Below are positions 10,913 through 24,062 of a stretch of 64,000 nt of DNA, piece by piece (positions within the stretch are counted from its first letter, which is position 1; each line of letters starts with the position of its first letter). The notes under the pieces were generated by a model that saw only the letters and a program-made list of their open reading frames with translations, made no database searches and was not told the origin of the DNA. This DNA is from Tetmemena sp. SeJ-2015 (taxonomy: Eukaryota > Ciliophora > Spirotrichea > Sporadotrichida > Oxytrichidae): assembly GCA_027382625.1 (NCBI GenBank), contig JAJKFJ010022255.1:1-64000 (forward strand). The letters run 5' to 3'. The position numbers were made by a program, and so were the translations under genes.

Positions 10913-11981
10913 TCATAATGCAAACTAAAGAGCCGCAAGCGAAATCAAGACTCCACCAGAAATTAACTTGTAAACCGAGTCAGAAGTTATATAGATATTT
11001 GTAGAGCCATAATTGCCGATTGCGTGTTGGCTAGGTGTACCACTTACTAATTTATTAATTACATATCTTTTCATTAAGAGTTAATATTAAACTGCTCATC
11101 TCTCCGAAGGCGAAGATTACGTCCATATTGCTATCTGGAGTCAAACTGGTGTCTTGATTGCTTGTATCAGTTGTGACAAATGGCCTTGTAAATGTTGCTT
11201 CAGCTCTATATATCTTTAAATACTAAAATGGTCTATTTTATCACATAAAATATTTATATGGAATGATGATATATAATAAATCTATATGTGACCTTGTTTG
11301 ATGTTCCTTTCTTAGTGCTGGTAAATGTTGCCACATCCTTGGTGTCTCTCTAATTATCTAGGAGGGGTATTTTGTTTCCTTTCAGGTAAATCTGCAATCA
11401 GAATATGAATTCGATGAAATCGTATTTTCTGATTGCTCTATGTTTATCTGTCCTCGCACACGAAGGCATCTGAGTCAGTATTAAATAATAAATTGTTGGT
11501 GAAGAAAATTCTGCAAAGAGTAACATCGCCTGCAGACATGTCTTGCACGTTATAACCTATTCCCATCCAGAGACCGTTGTCTCCTTAAGAAGTCCAACTG
11601 GAGATGTCGTACCCTGTCAGCCTTAGAAGAACTTAGAGGTAGAGATAAAAATAATGATCATGAGCTAGTTACAAGCACAAAACGATCAGATTGAATCGTA
11701 AGAAGGGATAATAAAAAAGTTTTTCAATATATTTATAAATTATATAATGAAAGCGGCTGCTTCAAAACAAAGCCAAGTTTTTAAAAATACCTGCACAGCT
11801 AGATTCTCTAGCTTGATAGTTGCAACCCTAGTTCTTCTCATGAAAAATTTATAGCTTTATATTATATAGTTTACAAAAATGAATGAACCTTCAAGCTACT
11901 GAGGCTGTAGTGAGATATGCCAATTTCACAAGTAAGTTCTCTGCTGAGTGGGAAACAGTCATTGTTGGAACTGATCTCTAC
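10913..11981. CDS. DOMON-domain protein 2, scrambled gene with inverted 5' MDSs
   Basis: The protein starts on the plus strand: ATG 11747 and a signal peptide (SSLIVATLVLLM) in MDS1 (11747-11844), then MDS2 (11883-11981) with YANFTSKFSAEWETVIVGTDLY. MDS2 ends in the pointer ATCTCTAC (11974-11981), which recurs inverted at 11639-11646. From there the gene continues on the minus strand, reading GTDLYLQVLLRLTGYDISSW in frame. The minus part has the DOMON core LWMGIGYNVQDMSAGDV, a Cys strand, IYLKGNKIPLLDN, VTYRAEATFTRPF, and a hydrophobic C-terminus ending at TGA 10913-10915. Genomic order is therefore last-to-third MDS reversed, then 1-2 forward. One join (near 11400-11440, after CEDR) could not be placed in frame. 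Likely secreted and membrane- or lipid-anchored; ligand unknown. Confidence 0.85.
11045..11097 (-). other. 53-bp IES with AGT pointer in DOMON gene 2
   Basis: Minus strand GAGATGAGCAGT is followed by an AT-rich insert and then AGTGGTACACC. The join gives GEMSSGTPSQHAIGN in frame. The pointer is only 3 bp, so the exact edge is uncertain by a base or two. Confidence 0.7.
11212..11287 (-). other. 76-bp IES with ATATAGA pointer in DOMON gene 2
   Basis: Pointer ATATAGA (minus strand) at 11281-11287 and 11205-11211. Removal gives NKVTYRAEATFTRPF in frame across a conserved DOMON strand. Confidence 0.88.
11845..11887 (+). other. 43-bp IES with ATGAA pointer in DOMON gene 2
   Basis: Pointer ATGAA at 11840-11844 and 11883-11887. 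The join reads CTT CTC ATG AAC CTT CAA, carrying the signal peptide straight into the mature protein. Without this join the ATG at 11883 would look like the start. Confidence 0.85.
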
Positions 11982-12149
11982 TTCTAATTTAAAATTGATT
12001 GTGATGATTTCTTAAAGTTGTAAGTCTAATTCATTTTATTTTAATATATTAGGTGTTGTAGTAATAAATTGCTTTCTTCATATTTGATCCTCAATGTTAT
12101 ATATTTAAGATACTATCCTTTTAATAAAGAATAAAAAATATTATAACTC

Positions 12150-12864
12150 TTTTGTCTAAGGTGCATCCCACTAAATAATCTGGCACATCCTTTTCTCTTT
12201 GCAGATCTATTAGTTTGCCAAAGAAGAAAATTCTTTAAATGGATATTTTAATAAGAAGTGTGAGGGATTATCTATTGCCATAGTATCCTTGGTTCGCTTC
12301 TCTCCTGGACTCTAGCCAATAGCAAAATTGAAAAGCCTATCAAATCTTTTCAACTATTTGAGGCTGCTCATTTGATTTTGCCTTCTCCTCATGAATTAAT
12401 TTAAATCCACATAGAGGTGGTAGAGCTTCTGTTAGGCTTGCACTAATCTCTAACTATCTCTTAGCAAATTTTATTGAGCTCTTTGGATCTAAGAGACTTC
12501 CAAGTCTTCCAAGTCAAAATCCATACAGGCAGAGGAGCTGAAAAGGGGGTAAGGTTTAATGGCTAAAGTATTTTATGATTCCTCATCTGTTATTCCTTGC
12601 TATTCTACTTGAAGTTGGCGTGCTTTCTTCCTTGGAATTTCTTCTTTGAAGCAATTGAAAGCACTGTAACTTTCAGTTTCACCAAGTTTCAAGTAAGTCT
12701 CTTAAGATACCTCTACTTAAAGGTACTTTACTTTATGAGAGAGCAAGAGGAAGCAACTCAGAAGATCAATGTTCACTAAGTTAGTTGACAGGATCTTAAA
12801 GCACAAGATTTATAAGCATTTGGAACAGGCTAAGGGCAAAATAATCGAAGACTAAAAATTGTGA
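12150..12864 (+). CDS. possible leucine-rich protein, partial
   Basis: Forward frames with Q at TAA/TAG give LLVCQRRKFFKWIFQ, IKSFQLFEAAHLILPSP, IEVVELLLGLHQSLTIS and LSSLDLRDFQVFQVKIHTG between about 12150 and 12560, then a frame change and a Leu-rich stretch, then KLVDRILKHKIYKHLEQAKG ending at TGA 12862-12864. The spacing of Leu and Ser-Leu-Leu looks like degenerate leucine-rich repeats but I cannot prove it. The start was not found; the plus-strand ATG at 11883 belongs to the DOMON gene instead. At least one IES lies near 12560-12600. Confidence 0.45.
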
Positions 12865-13638
12865 ATTAAAATTAATTTAAAAGACTCAGCTATGCTTTTG
12901 ATGAAATCTTTTTAGGAAGTGTTTAGATCAAGATTATCTTAATGCTTGTGCATAAATCGCAAAATATCTCTTTCTGTAGCAAAATTAAAAACAAATTTTG
13001 AATGAATAGAGCAAGAAGTTTTTATTCTCTATCCTTAGCTACTCTTTCTCCTTCAGAAATATTTTTCCTCTTGTCATTCTCCTTATTACTATGATCCTTA
13101 AATGGGACAGTATTTATTACTCTGTCTGCTAAATAGATATCCTAAATTCTCTTGCAGTCAGTTATTTGTGCACTAATTATTTAAGATGGCCCACATTTTA
13201 AGCAAGTGAGTTAAAATACATATATAGTCTTTGTAAATGATAGAAACTTTTAAATTAAGTGAAAAGAAAAACAGAAGGATGAGAAAGGTTGTCGTCCGAG
13301 ATATTAGAATGTGTCTTCAAATCAGTTTCCTAAAACCTTTAGAATCTTGCAGGAATAGAGCCCTAATTCTGATTATTGTATTAGTTTTACTAAGGATAGT
13401 GACTATCATTTCTCCCAAATAAATAGTTCCTTTGTTGAGTTGGATTCATTTTTATGCGCAATGGTTTAATTTTGAATTTAAATTTGCAATTAAAATAATC
13501 ATGTGATATGTTGAGTGAGTAAGGAATTTCAAAAGATATAATGATAAAAAATTATATTGCAAACTGCTGTCTTATTGTAACATTTCGACTATAGTAATGA
13601 TTATTTAAGTCCTAGTCTAAAATATCCTTAAATTATTA
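12865..13638. other. spacer with a minus-strand coding-like fragment
   Basis: Between about 13018 and 13185 the minus strand reads CKRIQDIYLADRVINTVPFK and NKENDKRKNISEGERVAKD, polar and protein-like, but without start or stop context. It may be a stray MDS or gene remnant. The rest is AT-rich and no other gene is supported. Confidence 0.35.
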
Positions 13639-15090
13639 TCAAGAGCTGCTCTCCCTTTTAATCACTAGTATCAAAGATCCTGCAAGACAAAGACACATCC
13701 CACTCAGTCCAAGTATATTTATTGTGATATTGCATATTTATTGATATTTGGATACATACTGAGGACTAGGATCTCAAGTAGGAGTTAGAACGGAGCTTAG
13801 AGTTGAATCATAGCCTGGGCGGGCCCCGCCTTTAAATTAAATAAGTTATCACCTTTCCATATTGCATGGCTACATTATAAGAAAGATGGCCGACTGTATA
13901 CACAAAAGCCGCACAAAGCATGTACACAAATTCATTTGAGGTATAAGGCTGCACTTAAACATGAGTGTAGTAAGCAATAGCAGTCATGAGAATCGATACT
14001 ACTATTTGCTAGTCTCCGCTGTATTGTATTTAAGAATTAAACTAGAGAATATATAATGTATTGGGCTAGAGTAATGCCTTCCTTCTTGGCTTCTCTAAGT
14101 AGAACGCCATTGAATATAAAGATAGTTTGAGTAATGAATGCAAGGGAAATAGGTATAACGACACTCATCTAATTAGACCCACTTATTTCTCCCTCCATGA
14201 TGGGTATGTTTTGCTCATAGTCTCCATTAGCTATGAGTACTACGCTTATCATAACCAGCACTATACCTGCTAGATGTCTCCTAGTGATGAATCTTTAAAT
14301 GATATTTGTTTGATGATCTCGTTGTATAAGAAGTAAAATATGACTGCTGAGATGAGGGAAGAAGCGGAGTAAATAGAGAAAATGATGGAGGTATTAATCC
14401 CAGATCTTAGTGAAGTCTCATAGATAAGGTACAAGAACAGATTCGATATCACCTTATAATCTTAAAAAAAACTTATCATGATTTTAACCTGAGTCAGGAA
14501 TCTCACTACTAAGATCACTATCAGCCTTCTTTTAAGTAAGCCGGTTGAATGATTGAAATATACCGACTCCTCCTTACACCAAAGTGTATTCTTTCTCTTG
14601 TATAGGTCTGCAGCTTTGTAGCTATGGAAGATTACGAAGTAGAGTATTTGACTATATAATATAACCTCTTATCATGATTAATTTGGAAAACATTGATGAG
14701 AAAGATGCATCTCAAAGAAATATTCCCATCATAGGCCATCTGCAAAAAGAAGTAGTGAGAGCCGAAGCAGATACCTGTGAAGAGGGCGAAATACAAATAG
14801 TTTTTCCTGTAAAACTGAATCTTAGAGGCTTCATTAAAATTGGTAATGTTAATTTTAATTTCAGTATTGGTGTTTATTTCATCTAAATTTTCTTAGATTT
14901 TGCATTCTGGGGTACCAAGTTTAAGCTAGATGGAATCTATTTTGTGCTTGCCCTCTGAAACTATAAAAATATATCTCCTATTAGCGGTTCAGTAAAATAT
15001 TTCTAATGCTTTATAAGTAAGACTGCTTGATTTTGAGGAGAAGTAGCAACCGTCTTAGCTTGCATCTGTTGATTGACTGCTCTTAAGCAT
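13639..15090 (-). CDS. drug/metabolite transporter-type membrane protein A
   Basis: First of six related genes. Start ATG at 15090 with a Ser/Gln-rich cytosolic leader (MLKSSQSTDASQDGCYFSSK); stop TGA at 13639-13641. Several hydrophobic helices are visible, among them GINTSIIFSIYSASSLISAVIFYFLYNEI, a motif shared with gene B and typical of the EamA/DMT superfamily, where small Gly/Ser residues and an Asn-Glu end a helix pair. Members move nucleotide sugars, metabolites or drugs; substrate not predictable here. The frame shifts several times, consistent with IESs between helix-coding segments. Confidence 0.75.
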
Positions 15091-15643
15091 TTTGGAACCT
15101 TCTTAGTAAATCTTAATGACAATTAACTTAGTGATTAGCTTTTTAAATATTCTTAAACAAAGAAGCAAAGATAAACAAATAGTTATCCCATATCATTTAT
15201 AATCAGCAATTCAAAATGATATTTTAATATTTTTAAAAGAAATACATTAATTTTACTTTATTAAAATAAAATTTCCTTCAATATTATATCTTTAAATTTG
15301 ACTGTCTTAGTTATTTAAAAACGTTAAATTTGTTGAGAAAAGTCACTTTCTATTCACTAAAGCTTTAAGCATTTGCATATAGGAAAATATAAGGAAAATA
15401 ATAAATCTAAAATACTCATGATAGATATTCATACTAACTGTGCTCAGAGATTAAAAATTTATTCTTTTTATGGTCTTAAAAATTGATTTAAGCATAATTA
15501 CTAAAATAACACCTCCTTAAATTAAATATAATTCTGTTTTATATTAAATAAGAATTCACTATTCTATAATAAATCGAGATGATTTAATTTATATTAATTC
15601 TAGATTACTCAGTATATCTTTAATTTTAAAACGAATCATAGAC

Positions 15644-17079
15644 TCATTTGACTCTTCTAATTTAGTGGAATTTTAATGCTTGAATATTTTCAAGAGTGAT
15701 TGTCTTTCTGATGACTAGAACTAAAGAACCCGCCAAGCAAAGGCACATCCCGCTCAGTCCAAACATATTTAGCAATAAATAAGCTTTATTATTTGGGTAG
15801 AGATTAAGGATAAGAATTTCCAAAATCAATTATACTGGCGCGTGAAGTTAAATCAAAGCCTAAGCAGGGCCTGCTTTCCCATACTGCATTGCAAAATTAT
15901 AGAGAATGTGTCCTACTGTATATCCAAGAGCAGAGAAACCCATATACAAAAGCTCATAATAAGTATATGGACTATCATTTAAGTGAGTATAATAGGCTAA
16001 GATGAGCATTAGGATTGAGGCTGCAAATTGCTAATCACCGCTGTATTATAATTTAGCATTTAATTAAAAATATATATTGTGCGAGAGTTATACCTTCCTT
16101 TTTAGCCATCCTTAGTAAAATACTGTTGAAAATAAGAATTGTTTAAGTAATGAAAGCGAGTATAATCGGTACAGCTACACTCATTTAGCCACTCTGATCA
16201 ATTGCTGTCTATGGCTTCTGATTATCTCCATTTGCAATAAAAACCACACTTATCATAACAATACAAATCCCTATTAAATGTCTCTTAGTGATTTAAAATT
16301 AATCAATAATTGAATTCAAATATTATTGATAACTTCATTGTAGAGGAAATAGAATATCACTGCAGCTATCAGTGAGGAGGAAGAGTATATTGAAAAGATA
16401 ATGGATGCATTTATGCCAGACAGGAGGGATGTTTCATAAATTAGATAGAGGAAGTAGTTGGATATCACCAATAAAACATTATAAATATTTACCAAAGTGA
16501 AGAATCTCACTATCAAGATTGAAATAAGTTTTTTCCTAATTTTTCCGCTAAGTGGATCAAAGTAGGCAGAGTCTCTCTTACTCCAAAATAAACCTTTTCT
16601 GTTATAAAGAGAAAGAGATTGATATCCATGATATGCAAATGAGTAAGGTATTAAATAATAACTTTAATTTATATTTTTATCTGGAACAGAGTGATAAGGT
16701 AAATACACTTAAGAGATATATTTCCATCGAATGCCATTTACAGAAAGAAATAATGGATTCCAAAGCAAATGCCTGAAGTTAGTGCGAATATAAGGTAGTT
16801 ATTTTTAATGAAGAGAATACTTTCCATATGATTTGGAGATTCCAGTTTGCCATTCTATTAAAGCTATTTTTCAGAAATTATTTGCTTCTCGCTCTGATTA
16901 AAAGAAGAAAGATTTTCCTTTTGACTCAAATCTTCTGGCAAATATATTTAAATAAAGCATCTCTAATAGAGGCTCAGTAATTTAAATTATTGTGTAAAAT
17001 TTTTGGTAAGGTTGCTTGATGTGAATAAATAGGAATCATTAGCTTTGATATGCTGCTATGGCTTATTCCTGCTGAACAT
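15644..17079 (-). CDS. drug/metabolite transporter-type membrane protein B
   Basis: Closest to gene A: the helix GINASIIFSIYSSSSLIAAVIFYFLYNEV (16316-16516 region) matches it almost residue for residue, and 15690-15760 aligns with 13660-13740. Start ATG at 17079 (MFSRNKPQQHIKANDSYLF); the polar leader continues through NQSEKQIISEKQLQQNGKLE into a first helix (IKNNYLIFALTSGICFGIHYFF). Stop TGA at 15644-15646. IESs interrupt it. A tandem duplicate of A; about ten helices would be expected for the family. Confidence 0.75.
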
Positions 17080-17266
17080 CTTTCTTTATAATTTCTGTAA
17101 ATTATTTTTTCTCAATTAGCTTTTTGATTAGATATTTAGTGGATATTTTTGAAATCTTTAAAATCTAATTTTCTAGAATTAATAAAATCTCAATAAATTT
17201 GATCATAAAAAATCAAAATTATATTCTAAATTTGAGCCATGATAGTTACAAAAATGAAAATTAAAT

Positions 17267-19161
17267 CACTTCTTACTGTATATCAAGTAGAGTGCACCTG
17301 CAATACATAGAAACATTCCAGACGCACCAAATATCTTTATAGATGAGAAATTAAATATAGTCAATGAAAAGTTAAAATAATTAATGAGAGTTTGACTCGT
17401 TTTTCTAGATGTATCCTAAATTGTATGAGAGCTTTTCCTACATGAACTAAATTAATTTTCATTTCTATGTTTAAGAATTTCTAGTAAGAAAGAATGAATT
17501 AATACATAATAAAACTATTTTTTTAACTTAGATGATATTATAATTTTAAATTTTTAATACTCTCAGATATCTCTATAGATGAAGGATTATAATTTAATTC
17601 AAATGCTTAAACTGTGTTTAAATTTCCGAAATGATAACTTAATTGCATCGTTAATTAGATTATCCAATAATTTTAGCTGTATAATCTATTTTTATAAATA
17701 TGCCTGGGATCTAGCCCAAGAATATGATCTCAAGCAAAAGCTAAGTCGGAGCAGATGTTTACACCATGGCATGAGTTGGACCCGCTTTTCCATAAGACAA
17801 GGCTCCATTTAGGGAGACAAGCCCAAGCACCTAGAATAGAGAACAAATTAGAGTGGGAATGTATTCATTGGGAGTGTAAGGTTGACAAAGAAGTGCTCTC
17901 TTATTCCAAAAATAGTTAAAACTAATGCTGCTAGAACAGATGAGTCAATCGATTATTTATATTTTTTAATGATCGAATACTGAATGATAGATATCCCAGA
18001 CTTTCTTGTCTCTCTCGCAAGTACACTGTTTATAATTGTTGCCTTTAAAATAATGAGTGTTGAAGGAGAAGATAAAGCAGTTTAAGATAGCTATGGCTAT
18101 TGGGACTAGGGTACTAGTATGATAACTTCAGTGTCTTAAGTTTAATTTGGTGCAACTGCTGCTGTCTGAGTATTAGTCTACTAAGTTTGAATTTATTTGT
18201 CTTCATTGGCTATCAAAATAACACTGATAGAGCATACTATGATGCCAACTATATGCTTTAAACTTATTTACTCTCTATAGATCACGTAAAATGTTGCAAA
18301 CTCTTCTTATTCATTAAAGATATTAAATGTGAGTCCGCAGATTATCGAAGTTGAAGAGTAGATAGAGAAAATGATTGAGGAGTTTATTCCTGAATTAAAA
18401 CGAAATATCAATTTATTTTATTGAATCTACGATAGCTATGACTAAATAGTAGAGAGTAAAAGCCTAGAAGAAGCTAATTATATTTCTTCCCACTGTGATT
18501 ATAGTCAGATAGGAGTCAATTTACATTCTTTCTATACCATTATAATTTAAAACCACTTTCTATATTTTAAAAATTCCATCCCTATCTGTTATTGTCTTAA
18601 TGTATGATGATCTTTTCAACTCCCAAAAGCTTCCATGTTTCTATTTAGCTTGGTACGCAAGTTAAATATGGTAAAGCATCCAATAAAAGACTAGCGCTAT
18701 GCTTATTAAGTAAGAATAAATTTCATAAATGAATAAGAAATAAGTACATGATTCTAAGGTTGCTTTCTTGATTCACAGCGAAAGTGATTAAATAGTTGTA
18801 CCCTCCATAGTTAAAGCCAGCAAAAGCTCCGCATATCAAATAGTTTTTCTGGTAGAATTTTCCAAGTCCACTCAGTTTCATAAATCGAACTTTAAAAATG
18901 GTTTTATAAAAGTTCTTTAATTTGCTGTCCTTGAGGATCAGATTTTGGTAGAAATGGCTCTTTCAGATCTTAATTAATGGAGAACTTTTCTTAATCGAGC
19001 TTTTAACCTGTTTTCTGTGTGGGATACATATCATTCTAACTGCTTGAGCTCGCATTTATAGTCATTTGATGATGGGAACTATTCTATGTAGAATTTTAGC
19101 CCTTCATTTGAGAATAGGATGTTTCGTTGAGTTAATCGTCAGAACCGCTTTTCAAATTCAT
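17267..19161 (-). CDS. drug/metabolite transporter-type membrane protein C
   Basis: Start ATG at 19161 with a Ser/Gln-rich leader (MNLKSGSDDQLNETSYSQMK); stop TGA at 17267-17269 after LIYSKK. Hydrophobic segments occur in the same order and spacing as in A and B, and the C-terminal block resembles that of gene D. AT-rich interruptions, for example near 17380-17600, look like IESs. Substrate unknown. Confidence 0.7.
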
Positions 19162-19308
19162 TTCTGTAAGATTTTAAATATCTAATAGATTTTATGGTGA
19201 ATTTCTAATGGATATAAAAATGGTGTGAAATTTGAATAGTAAGGATCAACAAATTCAGAATATTTTCTTGTAATGGAATCTGAGGAGAGAATTTAAATTT
19301 GAAAATTC

Positions 19309-20822
19309 TCATCTCTTACTGAATATCAAAAATATAGCCCCTCCTATGGAAAGAGTCATCCCTAGCAAACCATAAATGCTTGTTTAATAATTCAAATAAA
19401 TTTATTTTTAATACTGCTTGGGACGAGTTTGAGGTATATGAGCTCAATCAAAAGCTAAGTTGGTGCTGAAGTTTAAACTATGGCTTAAACAGGGCCAACT
19501 TTTCCATATTAAATGGCTCCAAAATGAGAAATCTATCCGAAAACTACCAGTAGAGAGCTCATAAGGACTGGAAGGGTTTCTTAAAATGTGTATGGCTAGA
19601 TGTAGAGATGTTCACGAACACCTAGGGCCAAGAGCACCAATGAGAATAAAATTTGAGAGTCTGCAATGAACTGGAAAACACTCATTTAAGTCTTTTTGAG
19701 TTCTCTTGCCTGAATTGCGTTACAAACTTAGAAAAGTAATTTATTTTGAAACAAACGAAAATGATGCAGTTTAAGAAGGCTAGGCCAATGGGAATAAATG
19801 GACTTATCTATGCTACTCTGTCATATTAAGATTCTTCTCTTTAAGCCTTTTGATTTTCTGCGCTGTAAATGAGAGGTCCTGAAGTTTATCTATCCTCATT
19901 TGCTATAAGGATGACACTGATCATACATATGACTATTCCTATTATGTGCTTCGTAGTCAATTTCTCACTATAAATGATTAAGAGATATTTAAAAGCTTAA
20001 TTTAAATGAAGTAGAAAACGAGGGCACTAATGAGCGAAGAAGTTGAGTAGATTGAAAAAATGATAGAGGGATTTATTGCCGCAGAGATCGCTGCTCCAAC
20101 TATGTAGTAGAATATAAGTATAGCGAGCACTTAGCATGTAGTTCTACAAGCGATGATTATCAATAGCCTCTTGTCTAGAAAGTATTCCCTTCTATCGAAA
20201 ATAAATATAGATTATTTGAATAGTATGATTTTTATAATTTCGTCGTGCTCTATTGTTCTGAAATAAGCTGACGTTTCAATTTTCCATAAGTAACCATCTC
20301 TGTATTTTTATTTTAGGGCTGAGTTTATATGATAGATCAAATAGAAGGCAACAAAGAATTTAATCTTGTATAATTTAGGTAATTTTTAATGCGTTTGAGA
20401 GATAGATGACTCTAAAGCTCATCTTATCATTGAGAGCAACTGACATAAAGTAATTATATAGCCCATAGCAGATTCCAGTGAATAGAGCGAACAAAGGATA
20501 AAATTTTTGGAAAACTTATTGAATCTTATCTGGCCTTTTGACTCTCTCCTCTCCCTCAAAATTATTATCCTTAAATATAAAAAGAAGATAAATTGTTGAG
20601 AAAGATCCCATTTTAAAATTAGCTTCCCTCCATACCTGAACTATATCCTGCCTCAGAACTTTCTCTAGTCCTTTATGAATTCATATCTTCTGACTAATTT
20701 CCCTTCCTTTTAATCAAGGATTCTCGTAGAAGTTTACGTGTTTCAGAGATATCCTATCCCCCAGAGAAATAAAAATGTTCACTCTCTTATTTGTCCTCCT
20801 TTGGTTTGGATCTTAAGTTCAT
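19309..20822 (-). CDS. drug/metabolite transporter-type membrane protein D
   Basis: Start ATG at 20822 with a polar leader (MNLRSKPKEDKQESEHFYFS), which echoes the MNLKS start of gene C; stop TGA at 19309-19311. The transmembrane part follows the family pattern, including a block related to the others by the words for small-residue helices and a terminal short basic tail. Tandem paralogue of C. Confidence 0.7.
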
Positions 20823-21008
20823 AATATTTATTCTAACTCCCCAATTTAAAAATTCTATTCATCCATTTCTAAAATAGCTTAAATTGATATTAAAGTTATA
20901 AGTTAATTAACTCGATTCCATTTAGCAATAGGAAATAGAGAACTATCTATATTTGATACTTCTTTATTATAAAGTGTCCTTATTCTACTTGAAGGGTTGT
21001 TACTTAAA

Positions 21009-23247
21009 TCACCATTTTCCAAGGATAATAACCACAGCTCCTATAATTGAAATGAACATTCCTGCAAGGGCATATCCATTGGGGATTAGGTTCATTATCA
21101 ATATCTCTAGACCAAGTTCATATAACTTTTAATAAAAAGGATTTTATTTATAAAGTTGAATGGGAGATTGCATTTGAATGAGGGCCTGGCATGGTCCTGC
21201 TTTTCCGAAGGCAATGGCGCCATTTAGACAAGTAAGACCTAGCATGTAGATCATTGAGTTTCCTGTTATGCACCAAAACATGAACGAGTCTATTGGTTAT
21301 ATATAAATAAATATGTTTAAGGTTTGACATTGAAATGTTCCCAAATAGCTAGTGCAACTAGAATACCGTTCGAAATAATTTGGCAGTCAATGGAATCCCT
21401 ATGAGCCATAATTTACTCAATTTTATTTTATCTATCTTAATTAGATAAATTATATTATGAGTGCTTATCCTTTACAATTTATTCAATGAATCTAATGATA
21501 ATAAGCTTATATTTACTTAAAAAAAATTATACACTTTTTAACATAAAGCAAATTCTTTTGTTATTAGAATTTAAAAGTATAATCCTTGCATAGAAAGAAA
21601 AAATGAGTGCAAAAAGAGAAATTATAAAAAGCAACAATTATACAAGTATTTTTTAAAAAAATGATATATACATTTAAATCTTAGTTTCCATCATAATTAA
21701 CCCGAATAAAATTCCAAAATACAGTTTAATTCATAACTATAAAATCTTTATCCTTAGACTTTTAATGAAAATAATTGAGAAATTCGGATATAAAAGAAGA
21801 CTTATATATTAAAATCTGATATATATCTAACTATGAGTTAACCATTTAATATCTGTCAGTTTCAAAAAGAAATTTAGAATAGCTTTATTTTCACAATAAG
21901 ACTTTAAAATCATATTTTAGATTCAATAAGATTTGTTATGAAATTTGGATCAAATCAAAAAATAATGTAAAAAAATAATTATTAAAAAAAATTGAATTCA
22001 ATGATTATAAAAATACTTACTCATTATAATTTAATCTCGATTCGTAAATTCTAATAAAATGATTTATCAATTAAATGATATAAAATCAAACACCTTTTTG
22101 AATAGAGGGAATACTAAGCAGATGTCATCTTGGTGAGCTTTACCTTCCTGGTGACTATGTTTTAGAATGTGACGACTATACTCGCAGCCATGGCTAGCAT
22201 GATTGGAATGATAATACTCATAGTTTATTACTCCTGCTAATTGTTTGCTGTAAAAATTAACTTATAAAATTGAATACAACACATTTTTATAAATCAAATT
22301 AAGAAAACATACATCAGTATATTTATATTTGTTTGCTGAGGGTGTTTTACCGAAGGATATTAGAATAATACTTCCCACGATGAAAAGCATTCCAAAGAGA
22401 TGTCTTATGCTCAGCTTTTCTTTGAAGATTAAGTTGAATGCGATAGAAGTTACATAATTATGAATAAATTAGCAATTATGTTACAATTAAGTTAAGAGTA
22501 TGCTTCCCGCATAGAGAGAGATGATAATTGAGGTGTTTATGCCTGAAAGAGATGAAGTGTGCATCACTAGGTAGTTACAGATTTAAATAACCACTCAAAC
22601 AATTGAAATAATTTGCATAGATGATTAGAGCTATTGATAACATAGTTCTTATAGAGAGAAGATTCACAACATTCCAGTCTATTTGTCCATCACTTTTAAA
22701 TTCAAATATTGGATGATCTTAACAAACTTTTATAATAGGCTGAGTACTGTCTATCCCAGTACTTTCCTTCTTTACGCTTTAGCTGAATTGCGTTGTAGAT
22801 GTGAAATACGAAGTACGTTACAGTTGGACCTAAGCCTTGCACGTACATAAAGTTAAAACTAATGCAATTTATATATAATTATTGCATAATAGTTTAACAA
22901 TGGGATCCATATAATCCTTGATGAAGAAATCCATAATAAAATTCCAGAAGCCATAAGATATAGCGCTTATAAACGCAACTGCGATGTAGTAGTTACTTAT
23001 AAGTCCTTCCAAAATTGACTTCTTAAATATTGAAATACAATAAAAGTAAATAATTTACTATCTTTAATTCTTAGAGGCCTAGCATTCCTCAATTCGGTCA
23101 TCTCTACTTGCTAAAGACATAAAAAAAATTATTAAGCCTAAAAAATAAAGAGTCGGTATCAGAGTCGTATCTGGTTGAAGGCAGATCTGAGAGAAGAGGA
23201 GCTTTTAGAGCTTCAAAGTTCTCCTCATTTGAATATTTTCTGCGCAT
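21009..23247 (-). CDS. drug/metabolite transporter-type membrane protein E
   Basis: Start ATG at 23247 (MRRKYSNEENFEALKAPLLS, then DLPSTRYDSDTDS); stop TGA at 21009-21011. The last helix (around 21010-21110) is nearly identical in design to that of gene F: PNGYALAGM-SIIGAVVII followed by a short basic tail. A 0.7-kb AT-rich stretch (about 21420-22105) divides the gene and is best read as a large IES. Gene E pairs with F as a separate subfamily from A-D. Substrate unknown. Confidence 0.75.
21420..22105 (-). other. large AT-rich insert (probable IES) in transporter E
   Basis: About 0.7 kb with almost no G/C-rich codons and no coding character, lying between two blocks that are adjacent in the protein of the paralogue F. 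Edges and pointer were not resolved. Confidence 0.55.
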
Positions 23248-24062
23248 TTATATCTGTACTAGTAGGGTAATTATAATTATCTCTATATTATATTTAAAAA
23301 AAATGTTTTACTCCCTAAATCTAGAAGAATTTTTAACCAAAATTGCATTAATGTGCAAGCTGTATACTATAGTATTTATTTTCAATCTTAAATTAAAAAA
23401 AGAATTTCAAGTAAATCTAAAATGCTATTATTGATTTATTGAAAACCAAAATATAATTAAATGTTTCTGAAATTATTTAATAATTCTAAGACCTTTGAAA
23501 ATATAAATATTTAGCAACTCCAATAAAAAAAAATTAAATAAAAATATTCCTCCTTATAGGAAAATTGGAGTGAAGTATAGAAAATGTTAAAAGATTAGAA
23601 AGCGAAAATAATTTTGATTTAAGAGTAATTAGAGATGTCTTCTTAAATAATAAAAAGAATTTAAAATTTTAAAAAAATAAAGTAGATTTAAAATACATTA
23701 TTTTCATTCAAGAATTTTATTGATAGAAGATTTACTTATTAATCTGAAAATATAAGTTAAGAAAAATTTAAAGATTTGTTCATAAATTATGATAGAACAT
23801 AATCTTTTTATCACTATTAAATATTTTGATAACAGACTAATTTTCTAAAAGAAAAAATAGCACATAAATTAAAACTGAGCTTAAGAAAATATATACTTAC
23901 AATATTACTTAATCAAACAATTTGAAGATAAATTTAATGTAATTTCTTCACATTTAATTTATTTCCATTAATTAAAATAAAAAGTTCTAATAAAAATAGA
24001 GCTTCAATAGTAATTTATAATTCTATAGAATAAAGTTTTATTTTTATATTATTCTTTGTATT
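23248..24062. other. AT-rich intergenic spacer between E and F
   Basis: About 0.8 kb of strongly AT-rich DNA between the start of E and the stop of F. No gene, repeat or RNA seen. Confidence 0.55.
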
